NCBI RefSeq assembly: GCF_008831285.2
Contig: NW_022205129.1
Span: 1 to 37,621, forward strand
From: Nymphaea colorata
Taxonomy: Eukaryota; Streptophyta; Magnoliopsida; Nymphaeales; Nymphaeaceae
Direction: 5' to 3'
Length of the DNA: 37,621 bases
In this document: piece by piece, positions 10,301 to 20,928 of the stretch
How positions within the stretch are numbered: position 1 is the stretch's first letter
Layout: each line of letters starts with the position of its first letter
Notes under the pieces: model-generated
What the model was told of the DNA's origin: nothing
Seen by the model: only the letters and a program-made list of their open reading frames with translations
Databases searched by the model: none
Made by a program: the position numbers and the translations under genes

Positions 10301-13300
10301 GTCATCACCAAGGAGGTCCTGAGGGAAGTCCCCATCAACCTCATCCACGAAGTCCCTCGCTAGATAGCAGTCGAGAAAATAGTCTCACAAATGCTCGAAT
10401 CAGTGAAGCCCGTCTAAGTGGAGAGACAGATCATCGTTCCCTATGAAATCCCAGTGCCTGTCGACCGCATCGTCGAGAGGATCGTGCCGAAATAGGAGAT
10501 CATCGAGCGCATCATCCCTGTGCCTCAGATCATCGAGAAGATAGTGCCGGTGGTTGAGCAGGTCGTCGAGCTGCAGGAAGTGGAGAGGATTGTAGAGAGG
10601 GTCCTGATCGAAAAGTCAATCGTCGAAGTGGAGAAGCTGGTGCCTTACTTCCAGGAAGTCATCAAGGAGGTGCCAACCATCATCGAGAGGCTGATCCCCG
10701 TGGAGTCCAAGGTGGAGCAGATAGTCACCGCCCAGCAGATCATCGAGAAGGTGATCGAGAAGACCATCACAGTGCCGCAGATCTACCAGGTGGAAAAGGT
10801 GAGGGAAAAACTGGTGGAAGTGCCCAAACTCATAGAGATCGAGAGAGTCATCCCGCAGATCATCCGCGTGAACCACTACATCCAGAAGATAGTGGAGAAG
10901 CTGGTGGAGGTGCCTACCATTATCGAGACCATGAAGGAGGTGGTCCGCGAGCAGGAGAGAGTGGTGCCAGTCAACAGCCACACCACCGAAATCGTGGAGG
11001 TCGAGCGCAGGGTGGAGAAGCTGGTCTACGCCGAAAAGCTGAAGGAAGTGGTTCGAAACGTCAACTACATCGAAAAGGTGCTGCAGGTGATCGACAGGAT
11101 CGAGCAGATCCCCGTGGCCGTCACCACCACAGAGGAAAGACTTATCGAAGTCCCAGTCATCCTCGAAAAAATAGTCGAGAGGATCATCGTCATGCCCCAG
11201 ATCGTCGAAGTCCTCAAGTACGTCACTGAAGTCTGCGAAAGCCAGGATGCAGGAATATGCGTTTCCACTGAAATCGGAGCGCACGAGGCAAGGTATAAGT
11301 AGCTTTCGCGCAACATCTAAATCCACCTTGACGGCGTCTTGAAGGAGCTGCGCTATCTGAAATCCGACCAGATCACCCGCCAGCGCATTGAGACTATCGA
11401 GAAGTTCCTCGAGGAGCTCAAGAAGTTCATCCTCACTCCCCGCATCGTCAAGGTGGTCGAGGAAAAGATAGTGGAAAAGGAAGTGCCGGTCGACCATATC
11501 GTCAGGGTGCAGGGACAGGACGACAAATCGCTACGCATGGAACTCAGTCTGGGCATACTGGTCGAAAAGTTAGTGGGAGAGCTCAAGCGCATTAAGCAGA
11601 AGACGGGCGTAAACGTGGAGTTAGACGAAGACATCCGTCTTATCTTCTTCGCAGACCTCAACGCTCCAGTCAACCTCGAGGGATAAATGCAGAGCAAGCT
11701 GAGGAGCTACTCAGCTCTCATCCAGCGCCAGTTCTAAAACCTGGGAAACTGGACTCTCGACCACCAGCTGATGCTCAACTCCTTCCTGCAGGAGCGCTTC
11801 CTCATGGCAGAACTCATCCAAAACGCCAACTTTGAAATCGAGCAGGCGAAGGCCGTCTCAGAGCAGCGCATGGAGGGACTCAAACGCTACAGAGGGGATT
11901 GCAACATATACGCAGGATTCCTCAATCAAATCACCTCCATCATTGCTGAGAATAGGCCAGCGATAGAAATCGTTGGAGTGGTCCAGGAGTTCGAGAAATT
12001 CAAGTCCACTCCCAGGCCTGAAATCGAGCCCACTTTTAGAGCGCAAGACCTAGTAATCGACAACGAAAGAATCGATAGTCTGCTGAGGCAGAAAGATGCA
12101 GAGATCAATTTGCTGAGAGACAGCTTGGTGCAAGTGAAGCAGCGTTCTCAGGATCAGCCTTCAGCGCAGCAGGACGGCATCATCAGAGTGCTCAAGGGAG
12201 AAATCGACAGCCTGCGTAAGGAAAACTCCGCCCTGCTCACCAAGAGCTCAGAGGCAGGACTGGTGGAGTCATACAGGCAGCAGATTGCAGACTTGCAGAG
12301 CAGAAACCTCGAGCTGGAATCGTAGATCAGCAGACTCACCTCATAGAACTACAACCAGTCGAATGAAATCAAGGTCATGATGCGCAACGTCTCTTTCAAG
12401 CGCGAGCCTGAAGCCAGCTTCCAGGAAATCGATATCAGAGAGCATGAGAGGAGCAGATTGCAGCAATCCCAGTCCTCACAGGGCCGCAGCCTGTCAGGAT
12501 CGCAGGCACAGGGCATCACCAGCTCAGCCTATGTGTCCAAGCCGCAAGCAGGTGGCTATAGACCAAACTGCAGACGGAGCAAAAACCACCTGTTGATTCT
12601 AACTTAGCCAGTCAGGAGTGAAGAACGTCCAAACTCCCCCAGTCTCTGGCTTCGATAACGTCTCACTCGTCAAGAGCGGAATATACACCACACAAGCAGG
12701 AGGACAATACCAGCCAGGGTATGAGCCTTACCTAAGCCAGCGCAGAGAGCAAGGCCAGAGCAGTCAGCAGGGATCCTCATCGAAGGTGGAGCCTATCTCT
12801 CAGTTTGGACAGGGACTTTACCAGTCAGGAGTGCAAAGGTATCAGCCCGACATCAAGAACTTCGGAGTGGAGGAAAGCGGAGCCAGTCAAAGTGGAGCCA
12901 GCCAAAGCGGAGTCAGTCAAAGCGGATTAAGCCAAAGTGGAGCTGGGCAAAGCGGAGTTGGTCAAAGCGGACTGCGCCAGACTCAACTGGTGGTCTAATT
13001 CAAACTCAAAGTGGAATATACCAGGCAGGACAGACTTACCAGCCTCAAAGCACCATCTACCAGCCAGGCCAAAGCGGAATCTACCAATCCAGCCAAGTAG
13101 GAACTTACCAAGGCTCTCAGAGCGGAGTATACCAGCAATCCCAGCCGGCATTGTATCAGCAGGGCCAGAGCGGAGTGTATCAAACCCAACCTGGAGCCAC
13201 TTCTCTGCAAAGCTTGGGCCGTTCTGGCGTTCAAACCGGCCAAGCTGGACAAGCTGGGCAAGGATTTAGCGTATAGAGCCAAGCTGCACAAAGCAGACTT

Positions 13301-13810
13301 ACCGGAAGCCAAAGCAGTCAATTGTAAGCTGCAAGACCAGGAGAGACTCTTTATTCATCTCGTCAGGACGTCTCCAGAAGCGTCACTCCAGCAACTCAGT
13401 CAATCTACTACGAGCAGCAAGGCCAGCAGGGTGGAAGAAGCAACATCGGAGCGACTGGAGCTCTCTATGGCTCACAGGCGCAAGGCACCACATCCATCCC
13501 AAGCTCACTTATCCACACACCCATCGAAAGTCTCAAATACCGCAGTCCCTCTCCTAAGGGTACCAAGCTGACAGAGTCGATCCTGAAAGAGGAGGAAAGC
13601 TTGAGCAAGCTTGAAGCACAGTCGCCACAAGTCTTCAGGAAAGAAGAGGGAGGACAGGGGGACAAGGAGCGCAAGGAGGATATAAGTATTACTACAGGCC
13701 AGGCAGGGACAAGGCCAGGGACAGGGACCAGAGAAGAAAGGATCATGAATTCAATGATATTCAATAGCATAGAAATAATAAATATGAGTATGATAATATC
13801 ACTATTGTGA
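7385..13810 (+). CDS. Giant alveolin (cortical membrane-skeleton protein)
   Basis: About 2,140 codons from ATG 7385. Regions in order: an N-terminal globular/coiled part (residues 1-400); cap module 1 (about 410-500); a very long alveolin array (about 510-1290) of variants of EKIVEVP, VEKIVEKI and EVPQI; cap module 2 (about 1310-1435); a coiled coil (about 1440-1700) with heptads such as LRQKDAEINLLRDSL; and a Q/S/G-rich tail with SGVYQ-type repeats. Alveolins form the epiplasm/subpellicular network under alveolar sacs of ciliates, dinoflagellates and apicomplexans. Roughly the first 5.1 kb reads without a break, using many TAA/TAG as Gln. In the tail the frame shifts by one missing base near 12563 and 12986, and a 20-nt intron is likely at 12592-12611. 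The 3' end is uncertain: TGA 13808 in the main frame, or TGA 13827 after two further one-base shifts, giving a more natural tail ending YYIDY. Confidence 0.88.
8608..8890 (+). repeat. Alveolin cap module 1 (upstream of the repeat array)
   Basis: Within the alveolin. It contains FVPDIVKVENVY, then a charged helix leading to LLEELEKVKMKTGVLLEMDE. The same order and spacing recur in cap module 2 at the far side of the array, so the two are diverged copies. This part is not made of EKIVEVP units. Confidence 0.7.
8925..11260 (+). repeat. Alveolin EKIVEVP repeat array, coding
   Basis: About 780 residues of short imperfect Val/Ile/Glu/Lys/Pro repeats, for example VEKIVEKIVERVVEVP, EKIVPVIEY and REVPVVR. 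The periodicity is loose (6-12 residues), and the DNA units have drifted, so it is an old expanded array and not a young satellite. The array forces long antisense open frames that are artefacts. Confidence 0.92.
11330..11685 (+). repeat. Alveolin cap module 2 (downstream of the repeat array)
   Basis: Within the alveolin. FILTPRIVKVVEEKI, then a charged helix and LVGELKRIKQKTGVNVELDE match cap module 1 in order (ELxxxKxKTGVxxExDE). The pair brackets the array on both sides. Confidence 0.7.
12870..13265 (+). repeat. Alveolin tail, Q/S/G repeats
   Basis: A run of GASQSG / GVSQSG / GLSQSG units followed by SGIYQ, STIYQP and SGVYQ units separated by 10-16 residues. Low-complexity, probably disordered tail. 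The frame needs a one-base shift near 12986 to remain in repeat register. Confidence 0.8.
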
Positions 13811-13829
13811 ATATTATATTGATTATTGA

Positions 13830-14194
13830 TATGTAGTAACATAGAGGATCATCAATCATATTTATAATCTTTGAATATAACGACTATCTTCATTTTCGTC
13901 ATATTTTTTCTATTTAATTATTCCTTATTATCTCTCTATCCGGCTCTCCAGAATCTCGATCACCTGAACTATCCAAATTTCTAATAAATATCTTTATTTT
14001 CACTCTAAGGTATAGTAAATACGCATTATTCTACCAAAACTCAAAATAAACCTAAAAATCATCAATTTTCTTCTTTCCTCAGCTCTCCACGTCCAAAGAT
14101 CTCATAACCGCTCTTCCCATTTTGACCGTATGTTTGGCTTCATGGCCAGTCCTATCTTTTCTATAAGAAGATTAATTAATCAGCCAATAGAAGA
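13830..14194. other. Intergenic spacer before the TTLL gene
   Basis: About 365 nt, AT-rich, holding the 3' end of the alveolin gene and the promoter of the TTLL gene. No gene or repeat seen. Confidence 0.5.
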
Positions 14195-16350
14195 ATGGCA
14201 GACAAGAAGAACCTTTGCAAATACGATGATTATATAGATTCCAAAGCAATGATTGGAAGCTACCACGCAGGCGGACACAGCTGCGTCCTGCCCGAATTCA
14301 AATTGGACAAGATCTATCCGAGAAACATCAACATCAAACTCAACCAGGAGAGCTTTGAAGGGCTGTCGGGCAGCGCCATCAGAGTATAGGGCAAAGTAGA
14401 CCCCAACAACACTCGCAGCAGCCAAGCTTTCAAGTTCTTCAACAGCACCGAGAATAAGTTTTACCATGAGTACATGAACGCCAAGGAGCAGCACAACCGG
14501 TCATCACTCAAGAAGAATAAAATTGCGCATATCTTCAATATCCGCTCCATCAACCTCATTGAAAAGATACGCGAAAAGGCCGACCAGGATAACAAGCAAA
14601 AGATGAGAGCGAAGCACTCCTCTAAAGAGATAAAGCGAAGCGTGGACAAGGACAGGGACAACCTCAAGGCTCTTAACCTGATCCTTGTTGAAAAACGCAA
14701 CCAGCATTCTCCGGATAAGGAGTTCAAGCGTGTCCCAGATAAAAAAAATAGCGTGCCTTATATGCAGAAGTTTCATACAGAAAACAAATCTCTTGTTACT
14801 CTCAAAACCGACAATAATTTTGAGAGTAAATTGGCAGATTACCATGCATACGTACGTGAAAATTGCGCCCTCCATGGATTGACCCTGAAATAAATTGAAA
14901 GCTATGGAAGGAATTCTCTGATCTTTCAAGTTGGTCGTGGAAATAATGGGCTCTCATTAAATAGATACTGAAGAAGAGGTGGTGGTGGACCACCATTGAA
15001 GAGAAGGATAAGGGTAAGCGCATGCCTAACTTCATATGGACGCACTGAAAGAAAAAAGTTACTATTTGAAGGACAAAGGCTTCTGCCTTAAGGAATAGCG
15101 CTCCAAATCCTCACTCAGCCTTAAGCGCTCAGACAGCAACTCTAAGATGAAGGACCTCAAAAATTAGCCCATCATCACCAGCTCTTAGGCTTGAGTGAAA
15201 TCGCAGACACAAAGGTCCACAACCACTTCGAATGCAACTAATTTTTGGGCAATAAAAAGGCACTCTACTACAACATGAAGGCCTTCTACTAGAGACAAGG
15301 CAAGAACGTCTTTGATCATCTGCCTGTCACTTCCATGTGAAGAGATACGACGATGATGCCTGGAAGAGTTCGCCAAATACTATGCCTAAGATACGCAAGC
15401 TCATGCTGGAGAGGGGGACGCCAAGAGGCTGTGGATCGTCAAGCCAGGCGAAAACTCAAACCGGGGAAACGGCATTACGATATATAGCGATTTCTAAAAG
15501 ATCCAGGAGTGGGTGGCGAGTGAAATCTCAGGCAGCAACAACCCAAAGAAGACATTCATCATCCAAAAGTACATCGACAAGCCGTTCCTCTACAACAAGC
15601 GCAAATTCGACATCAGATGCTACATGCTGCTGGCCAGACTGGTACATTTTAAGCTATTTAGAATGGCAAGATCAAAGGATACTGGTACGATGAGGGATAC
15701 ATTAGGACCAGCTGCTACGAGTTCCAGCTGAACGATACCCAAAACGAGTTCATTCACCTCACCAACGATGCCATTCAGGTCAACTCTGACAAGTACGGCA
15801 AGTATGAGGATGGGAACAAGCTTAGCTACCATAACTTCCAGAAATATCTTGACAACACGCAGAAAAACCACAGATTTGTGGAGGAGATATGCCCGCAGCT
15901 CAAACGCATAGGCACCGACTCCATCTAAGCCACTTACCAGCTTCTGGGCAAGTGGAACGGCCTGCCAACGTTTGAGATATTTGGACTTGACTTCATGATC
16001 GACTAAAACTTCAAGCCATGGCTGATCTAAATAAACACGAATCCTTGCCTGTAGACCTCTTCAACCACTCTTGAGCGGGTCATCCCCGCATGGTCGATAA
16101 CGCCTTCAAATTGACTCTGGACTTGCTCTTCCCGCCTCCGCAGAACTGGCAAAACTCAAAGAAGCACTACCTGCCCAACCGCATCGCCAACAACCTCTTC
16201 CAGCTGGTGTTCGATGAGGACAAGATCGGGAACACGCACGCTTTCAGCCAGGAGATCATCCTTGAGATGGGTGAGATCGAGGAGGACAACTAGGTCTACG
16301 AGGAGAAGGCTGCCAAGGAAGACAACGCAGATTTCAATTAGAATTAATGA
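14195..16350 (+). CDS. Tubulin tyrosine ligase-like (TTLL) glutamylase/glycylase
   Basis: ATG 14195 to TGA 16348-16350, about 710 residues. A lysine-rich N-terminal 230 residues lead into the TTLL core: QVGRGNNG with a downstream RWWW, PNFIWT, VHNHFECN and NKKALYYNMKAFY, WIVKPGENSNRGNGI (ATP-grasp loop), IIQKYIDKPFLYNKRKFDIR, FIHLTNDAIQ, and FGLDFMIDQNFKPWLIQINT. TTLLs add Glu or Gly chains, or tyrosine, to tubulin tails; which one cannot be told here. A 20-nt intron (15642-15661) joins LLAR-L to NGKIKGYWYDEGYIRTS, a near-perfect family match. The frame is interrupted by single missing bases near 14949, 15044, 15191, 15331, 15366 and 16086. Conservation on both sides of each break argues for undercalls or very recent decay. 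Confidence 0.85.
15642..15661 (+). other. 20-nt intron in the TTLL gene
   Basis: GTACATTTTAAGCTATTTAG. Splicing restores the TTLL sequence between ARL and NGKIKGYW; unspliced, the frame is lost. Confidence 0.88.
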
Positions 16351-16526
16351 TTACTTTATGATTACTACTTCATGTTAATACTTATGATTACTATCCTCTG
16401 CTAATCTCACGAAATCTCTGAAGATAATGCGGTTGCACTCGTATTTGTTAATTAAATATGGATTTAAAGCGAAATCACTATTTTTGGTTATTTTGAAAAA
16501 TGCGATTCAAGAAATTCTAGGCTAAT

Positions 16527-17986
16527 TCAATAATCATAGTAGCCGCCCACTAAGCGCTTTTTCTAAAATACTATTCTTATTCCTATTTATATTCCAGGTC
16601 TTCCCGTGACTGCAACTTACTGTTCTTGTTCTTGTCTTTTTGTGAATTTTTGTTCTTGTTCCGTTTCGCCCCCTTATTCTTTTTATTCTTTGGCGAAGTT
16701 TTTGGAGATTAATCGGATTACTACTTGGGCTTCTTTCTCCAGCATGATTACCAGCATGATTCCCATAGTCGGCCCAATCGTAAGAGCCAAGGATGCGTTT
16801 TTTTTCTTCGGCCATGGGGCAAGCCCAGGATAATTCCTCAAAGCCCACTTTTTATCGATCTTGCTCATACGTTTTCTGAAAGCTTACCACAGCTCTTCGC
16901 TAAACTCTCCCGTATGGCATCCGATAATCATATTTGAAATTCTTACAAGCTAATCAGATTCGCTTGTCTCAATTATCCCGTAGATTGCCTTCAATTCTAT
17001 GGCCTGCATGGTAGGGTCTAGTTCGTCTAGTTTGAACAATCGCTCCAAAGTTATCTATCGACTCATGGTGGGTAAATATTATGATCTCGCTTCAAAGTTA
17101 TCTGTATATTCATGATGAGTAAATATTATAATCCTTTTGCGCATTTATGTAAGCATTTATTTAAGATTTCTACTAAATTTTTATTGACGTCTCCCATTCT
17201 ATCGAAGAAAATTACGCCAATCAATCCATTTATGAGTTAACCATATAACTCACCAAAATCGCTTCCATCGGCCTCAAGATAGCAGCTATGGAAAAAAGTA
17301 ATAGAATAAATCATCAAGCAATGCCAACTTAATGCTCTTTTTGTATCGTACTGGTCGATGGTTGAGCTTTATTTGGAATGGATATTTGAAGTCTAGATCA
17401 TTTTTGGGATTGGGGAATCCTGATCAATCCGAGATTGTGAGCCTGGTCTAAGGATCTTATGGTGATTACCAAGCAAAACTTAGAATATTTAATCAACTTT
17501 CCAATTCTACTTAGCAGAGCATTGGATAAATCCGCTGAAGCCGTAATTGTTCGCTTTGTCCTTCAGATATGCTTCCTTTTGGAAGGACTTGGGCGCGTCT
17601 TTATCAACAAGATCACATTTGTTCTGAACTAGCAGGCAGGGATTCTCATTTTTATCTTCCCAGACGAAGAGCCTTAAATTAGTTGCTTCCACCTGATGGC
17701 TTCATCCATGCTGCTCTCGTCGATAGCTGAACAAACGATCAAAAAGCCTATATTATTCCTCAAAAACCCGCTGCCCCCTTGAGGTGTGTGATGTTTTTCT
17801 ACACGATATCCCAAAATTGGATCTTAACTTGCTGCCCATGGAAAGTCTTGCATGTGGTGGCAAAGTCATAAGCTGCAGTTGGAGGGGTGTTTTAGCTGTA
17901 CTCGTGGTAGCAAGATTGAGGATGGAGGTCTTGCCGACTGCCTTCGCCCCCACCACACAGATCTTGATCATCACTTCACCCTGCAT
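16527..17986 (-). CDS. Rab-like small GTPase with altered G3 motif and long C-terminal extension
   Basis: From ATG 17986 (or 17971). The G domain shows G1 VVGAKAVGKTS, then VKIQFWDIVQKN where Rabs have WDTAGQE, NKCDL (G4) and CSAK (G5). The region around EAIRWKQ...NPCLLVQNKCDL and NNYGFSGFIQCSAK recalls Rab32-type GTPases. Loss of the DxxG glycine and catalytic Gln suggests altered hydrolysis or a pseudo-GTPase; this is inference. Instead of ending in a prenylated Cys tail, the frame continues for some 300 residues, a helical segment ending in a Q/E/K-rich stretch and LVGGYYDY. Frame interruptions: one-base losses near 17903, 17764, 17678, 16845 and 16701, and a 47-bp tandem duplication (17041-17134) that is not a multiple of three. 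The second half (16527-17066, ATG 17066) could be a separate gene, but removing one repeat copy fuses the two frames. Confidence 0.7.
17041..17134. repeat. 47-bp imperfect tandem duplication
   Basis: 17041-17087 and 17088-17134 are about 80% identical (both begin CGCTxCAAAGTTATCT and contain GTAAATATTAT). Both units contain an ATG in minus-strand orientation. Its length leaves the GTPase frame out of phase, and deleting the unit at 17041-17087 restores a single open frame. Confidence 0.85.
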
Positions 17987-18137
17987 TATTTTGGCTTATA
18001 ATATCGGATATCTAATACATGGATCATAACCATCCAAGAACATTAAAATAGAGTATTCCAAACCCAAGCATGCCATTTAACTTTATTCTCATAGATGAGT
18101 GATGTTGGTTGTTTTTTGATTATTTGGTTGATATATT
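17987..18137. promoter_or_regulatory. Bidirectional spacer between GTPase and DH-PH-FERM genes
   Basis: Only 151 nt separate two divergent ATGs, so both promoters lie here. AT-rich, with a TTGATATATT run just before the plus-strand start. No defined element is recognisable. Confidence 0.5.
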
Positions 18138-20869
18138 ATGGAGTTATCAAATGACGAGAAGGGGAGTTTGGCCAGACTGTGGCTTTCTCTCCGCACCACT
18201 GCAGTACTGACCCGCTGGCGGAAGCGAGTCAAAGAGTCACGCACGCGATACTTCTGTCTTTGCGAGCTAGTCTCGACCGAGGCCGATTACAATAGGGACC
18301 TACATTTAATTCTCGAGAAAATGCAAATCCCGCTCAGGAACTGCGGTGCGATCAGTGAGGAGGAGGAGAAGGAACTTTTTCCGAATATTCAGGGCATGAT
18401 CGACCTCTCCTCCCAACTTCTCACCGACGTCACAAACCTCAAGGATCAATGGAGTCCCCACGGCACCATGATCGGCAAGACCATGATTCGCTACTCCAAG
18501 TTCCTCCAGATTTACTCGTAGTTCTTCCGGTCTACCGCCGCACTCTCGCCCACCTGCAAGGGCTTTTGGAGGGAGAATGTAAGAGCAATTCAGGGCCAGC
18601 TGGCGCCCAAAACCTTTGAGGACCTGTGGAGCAAGCCATTTCAGAGGCCGCTCAAGTATAACTGCTGCTTAGTTCCTACTTCAAGGAACTATCTAAATGC
18701 CATCCTGACCACGCCGACATCGCTCGAGCCATCCAATGCTACGAGTAGGTGAGTCAGCGCAACAACAAGGCACTCTAGAACAAGTAGAAGAGCGAAACTT
18801 TGGTCGCCCTATAGGCTCGTTTCGCCGGCATCATCGACGGGGATTCCAAGTACTACATCGACGAGATCGATGCCACCTTCATGGACACGCGCGTCAAATG
18901 CACATCCTCAGCAACATGCTGCTCATCGCCACTGCAGACTAGCCAGCAGAGAACGAAATCATGCGCATCTACTTCGACGAGTACAGCTTCGTAGTCCCCC
19001 TCAAGGACTTGCTCTACTTCAAAAATAGGCTGTATATCTGTGGCCGCAGGAGGTCCATCCACCTCACCTTCGCAGATAGGGAAACGAGGAACCAATGCGA
19101 GCGAGAGGTCAGGGGGATCATCAACGAGCTTTACAAATCGGAATATACTCGCAAGTAACTCTCATCGGTGGGCGCAGGACCACCTATCTTCGCGATTCTT
19201 TCGAGTAGGCGAGGAGAAGCTACACCCAGCTATCGTAGATCTTGCCCAAGCCGCCAAGACTGCTGGTCTTAGGGCAGGTACGGCGGAGGTACGCTTGTCC
19301 CAAGAGCTACAAGATCTACTTCATTGTGCGTTTCATGCTTCCGTTTGGGTAGGACAACTGCCAGCACCTCTACGTCGACCTGGAGCAGCTTCTATCCTTG
19401 TAGGCAACCATGCGCAATCTATATGCTCACTAGCTGAAGGACGTCCCGAGTATCTAGCAGCCCTCAAAGGGAATGAGCGCCCCATAGATGCGCATAAACA
19501 GCGCCAGATCGCTGGAATACAAGAGCATCTATACGACCATTTTGCTCAACTACCTGTTCAGACACCCGCAGATAGTGAAGCGGACCGACATAATAGCCCA
19601 CCTCCTGCACGTGGGCGAGCCCATGTGGATCTACTGCAGGTACGCCATGATGGGCTGCGCCTGCTTCCACTGCAGCGAAGGCAAAGTCCTGGCCAATATC
19701 GAGTGCTACGAAACCGAACTCAACTAGCGCAGGAAGAACAAACAGGCTCTCAATACCTTCTTCTGCCCTTTCAGGACCATCCATGCCCAAAATATGCTGG
19801 CACAGGCTGACCTTTCACTCATCCCCACCGCAATCGACAGGCTGCTCTTCCTGCGCTGCTAACGCGGAAGCCTCGACTACAGGATTGCAGACTCTACTCC
19901 TGGCTCTCCGCTCAGGAAGAAGATATCAGTGCAGGTGGAAAGGCTAGATGGGAACCGGCTGCTGTAGATCTTAATCGACCCGCAGCAGCGCGTGGGACAG
20001 ATACTGTAGGCGTGCGGAAGGTACCACCGGATGCGGATGGAGGACTACTAGCTCTTCCTTTGCGTCAACAAGAACACTTACCTGCTGGGCCGTGATGAGG
20101 TCTTGTGGCAGGTGCTTGAGAACGAAACAGCAGCGGGAGACAACTTCTTCAGCTTCTTCAAGAGCGCCTTCGGAGAGAAGGAGGATTTTCCTTTCGGCTC
20201 TACCTGAGAAAGCTGTGGGTACTGGAGGCAGCCTACGAGAAGGCCAACTACCAGAGGGAAGAGCAGGTGGGGTTTCTGATCGAATAGTTTATGCTGCGTC
20301 TGAGGAGGCAGGAGATAAAGCTCACCATCGAGGACACCTCTACTCTCTACGCCTGCTTCTTCGCCTACCAGCGCTTGGGGAAGGAGGGCGCGATTGCTGA
20401 GGAGTAGCTGAAGGCCCTAATCGCTCCGAAGCGATGGAAGGCCATGGAGATGCAGCAACGCGCAGAGATGATGAGCATCGTGCGGATGAAGGTCGACCAC
20501 CTGAGGGGCAAGCTCACCAATGCCCAGATCCTGCGCAATATCTGGAACTACACAGTCCGGATGGGCGAAAACTGTCCCGGGTGGAGCGCTTACTACTTCT
20601 CGGCCTCAGTGCTGGCCCACCCGCAGTACGAATAGGGCTTCGAGGTGAAGATCGGCGCCGACCTCAACAGGCTTTACGTGATGTAGGCGGACAAGATGAC
20701 GTCGGTCCTTTAGTTCAACCTGCACTAGGTGCATCCACTGCTGACCTTTTCCTCCTGGGAGCTCCACATCGACACCGGTTCGTTCGAGTATATCTTCACG
20801 GGCGACGCGCTGTTCCACCTCTAGGAGGTGATCGCCGTCTACCTGCTCTACCGGGAGTTGCAGGAGTGA
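18138..20869 (+). CDS. RhoGEF (DH-PH) protein with C-terminal FERM domain
   Basis: ATG 18138 to TGA 20867-20869, about 910 residues. The DH domain starts at about residue 35 (FCLCELVSTEADYNRDLHLI, then HGTMIGKTMIRYSKFLQIYS and PFQRPLKYNLLL). A PH domain follows at about 255-340 (LLIATADQP, YFKNRLYICG, RSIHLTFADRETRNQCEREV). A middle region (340-560) contains ILLNYLFRHPQIVKRTDIIA. The FERM domain spans about 570-910: an F1 ubiquitin-like lobe with ILIDPQQRVGQIL, F2 with FPFRLYLRKLW, F3 with FEVKIGADLNRLYVM. DH-PH modules load GTP on Rho-type GTPases; FERM binds membranes or cytoskeletal partners. Single missing bases break the frame near 18663, 18898, 19156 and 20195; the last falls inside the canonical FERM motif. 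Domain order differs from animal FARP proteins, where FERM comes first. Confidence 0.82.
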
Positions 20870-20928
20870 CCAGCTGGGGTGATCGTAGCTTATCATATAC
20901 ACTGCCATATATCAAAGTGTTTAATTAT

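Noticed and set aside
8925-11260. Direct repeats that might be a CRISPR array or satellite
   Set aside because: Units are imperfect, of variable length, without spacers, and keep a protein frame; this is a eukaryotic coding repeat.
8474-11497. Very long antisense open frames opposite the alveolin gene, rich in His, Leu and Asp or in Thr and Ser
   Set aside because: They are a by-product of the repetitive GTGGAG/ATCGAG codons on the plus strand; the plus frame gives a coherent alveolin and the antisense products are low-complexity with no family features.
19040-19810. A 256-residue plus-strand frame in the DH-PH-FERM locus
   Set aside because: Its product is low in family character, while a neighbouring frame continues the PH-to-FERM sequence naturally once one base near 19156 is supplied.
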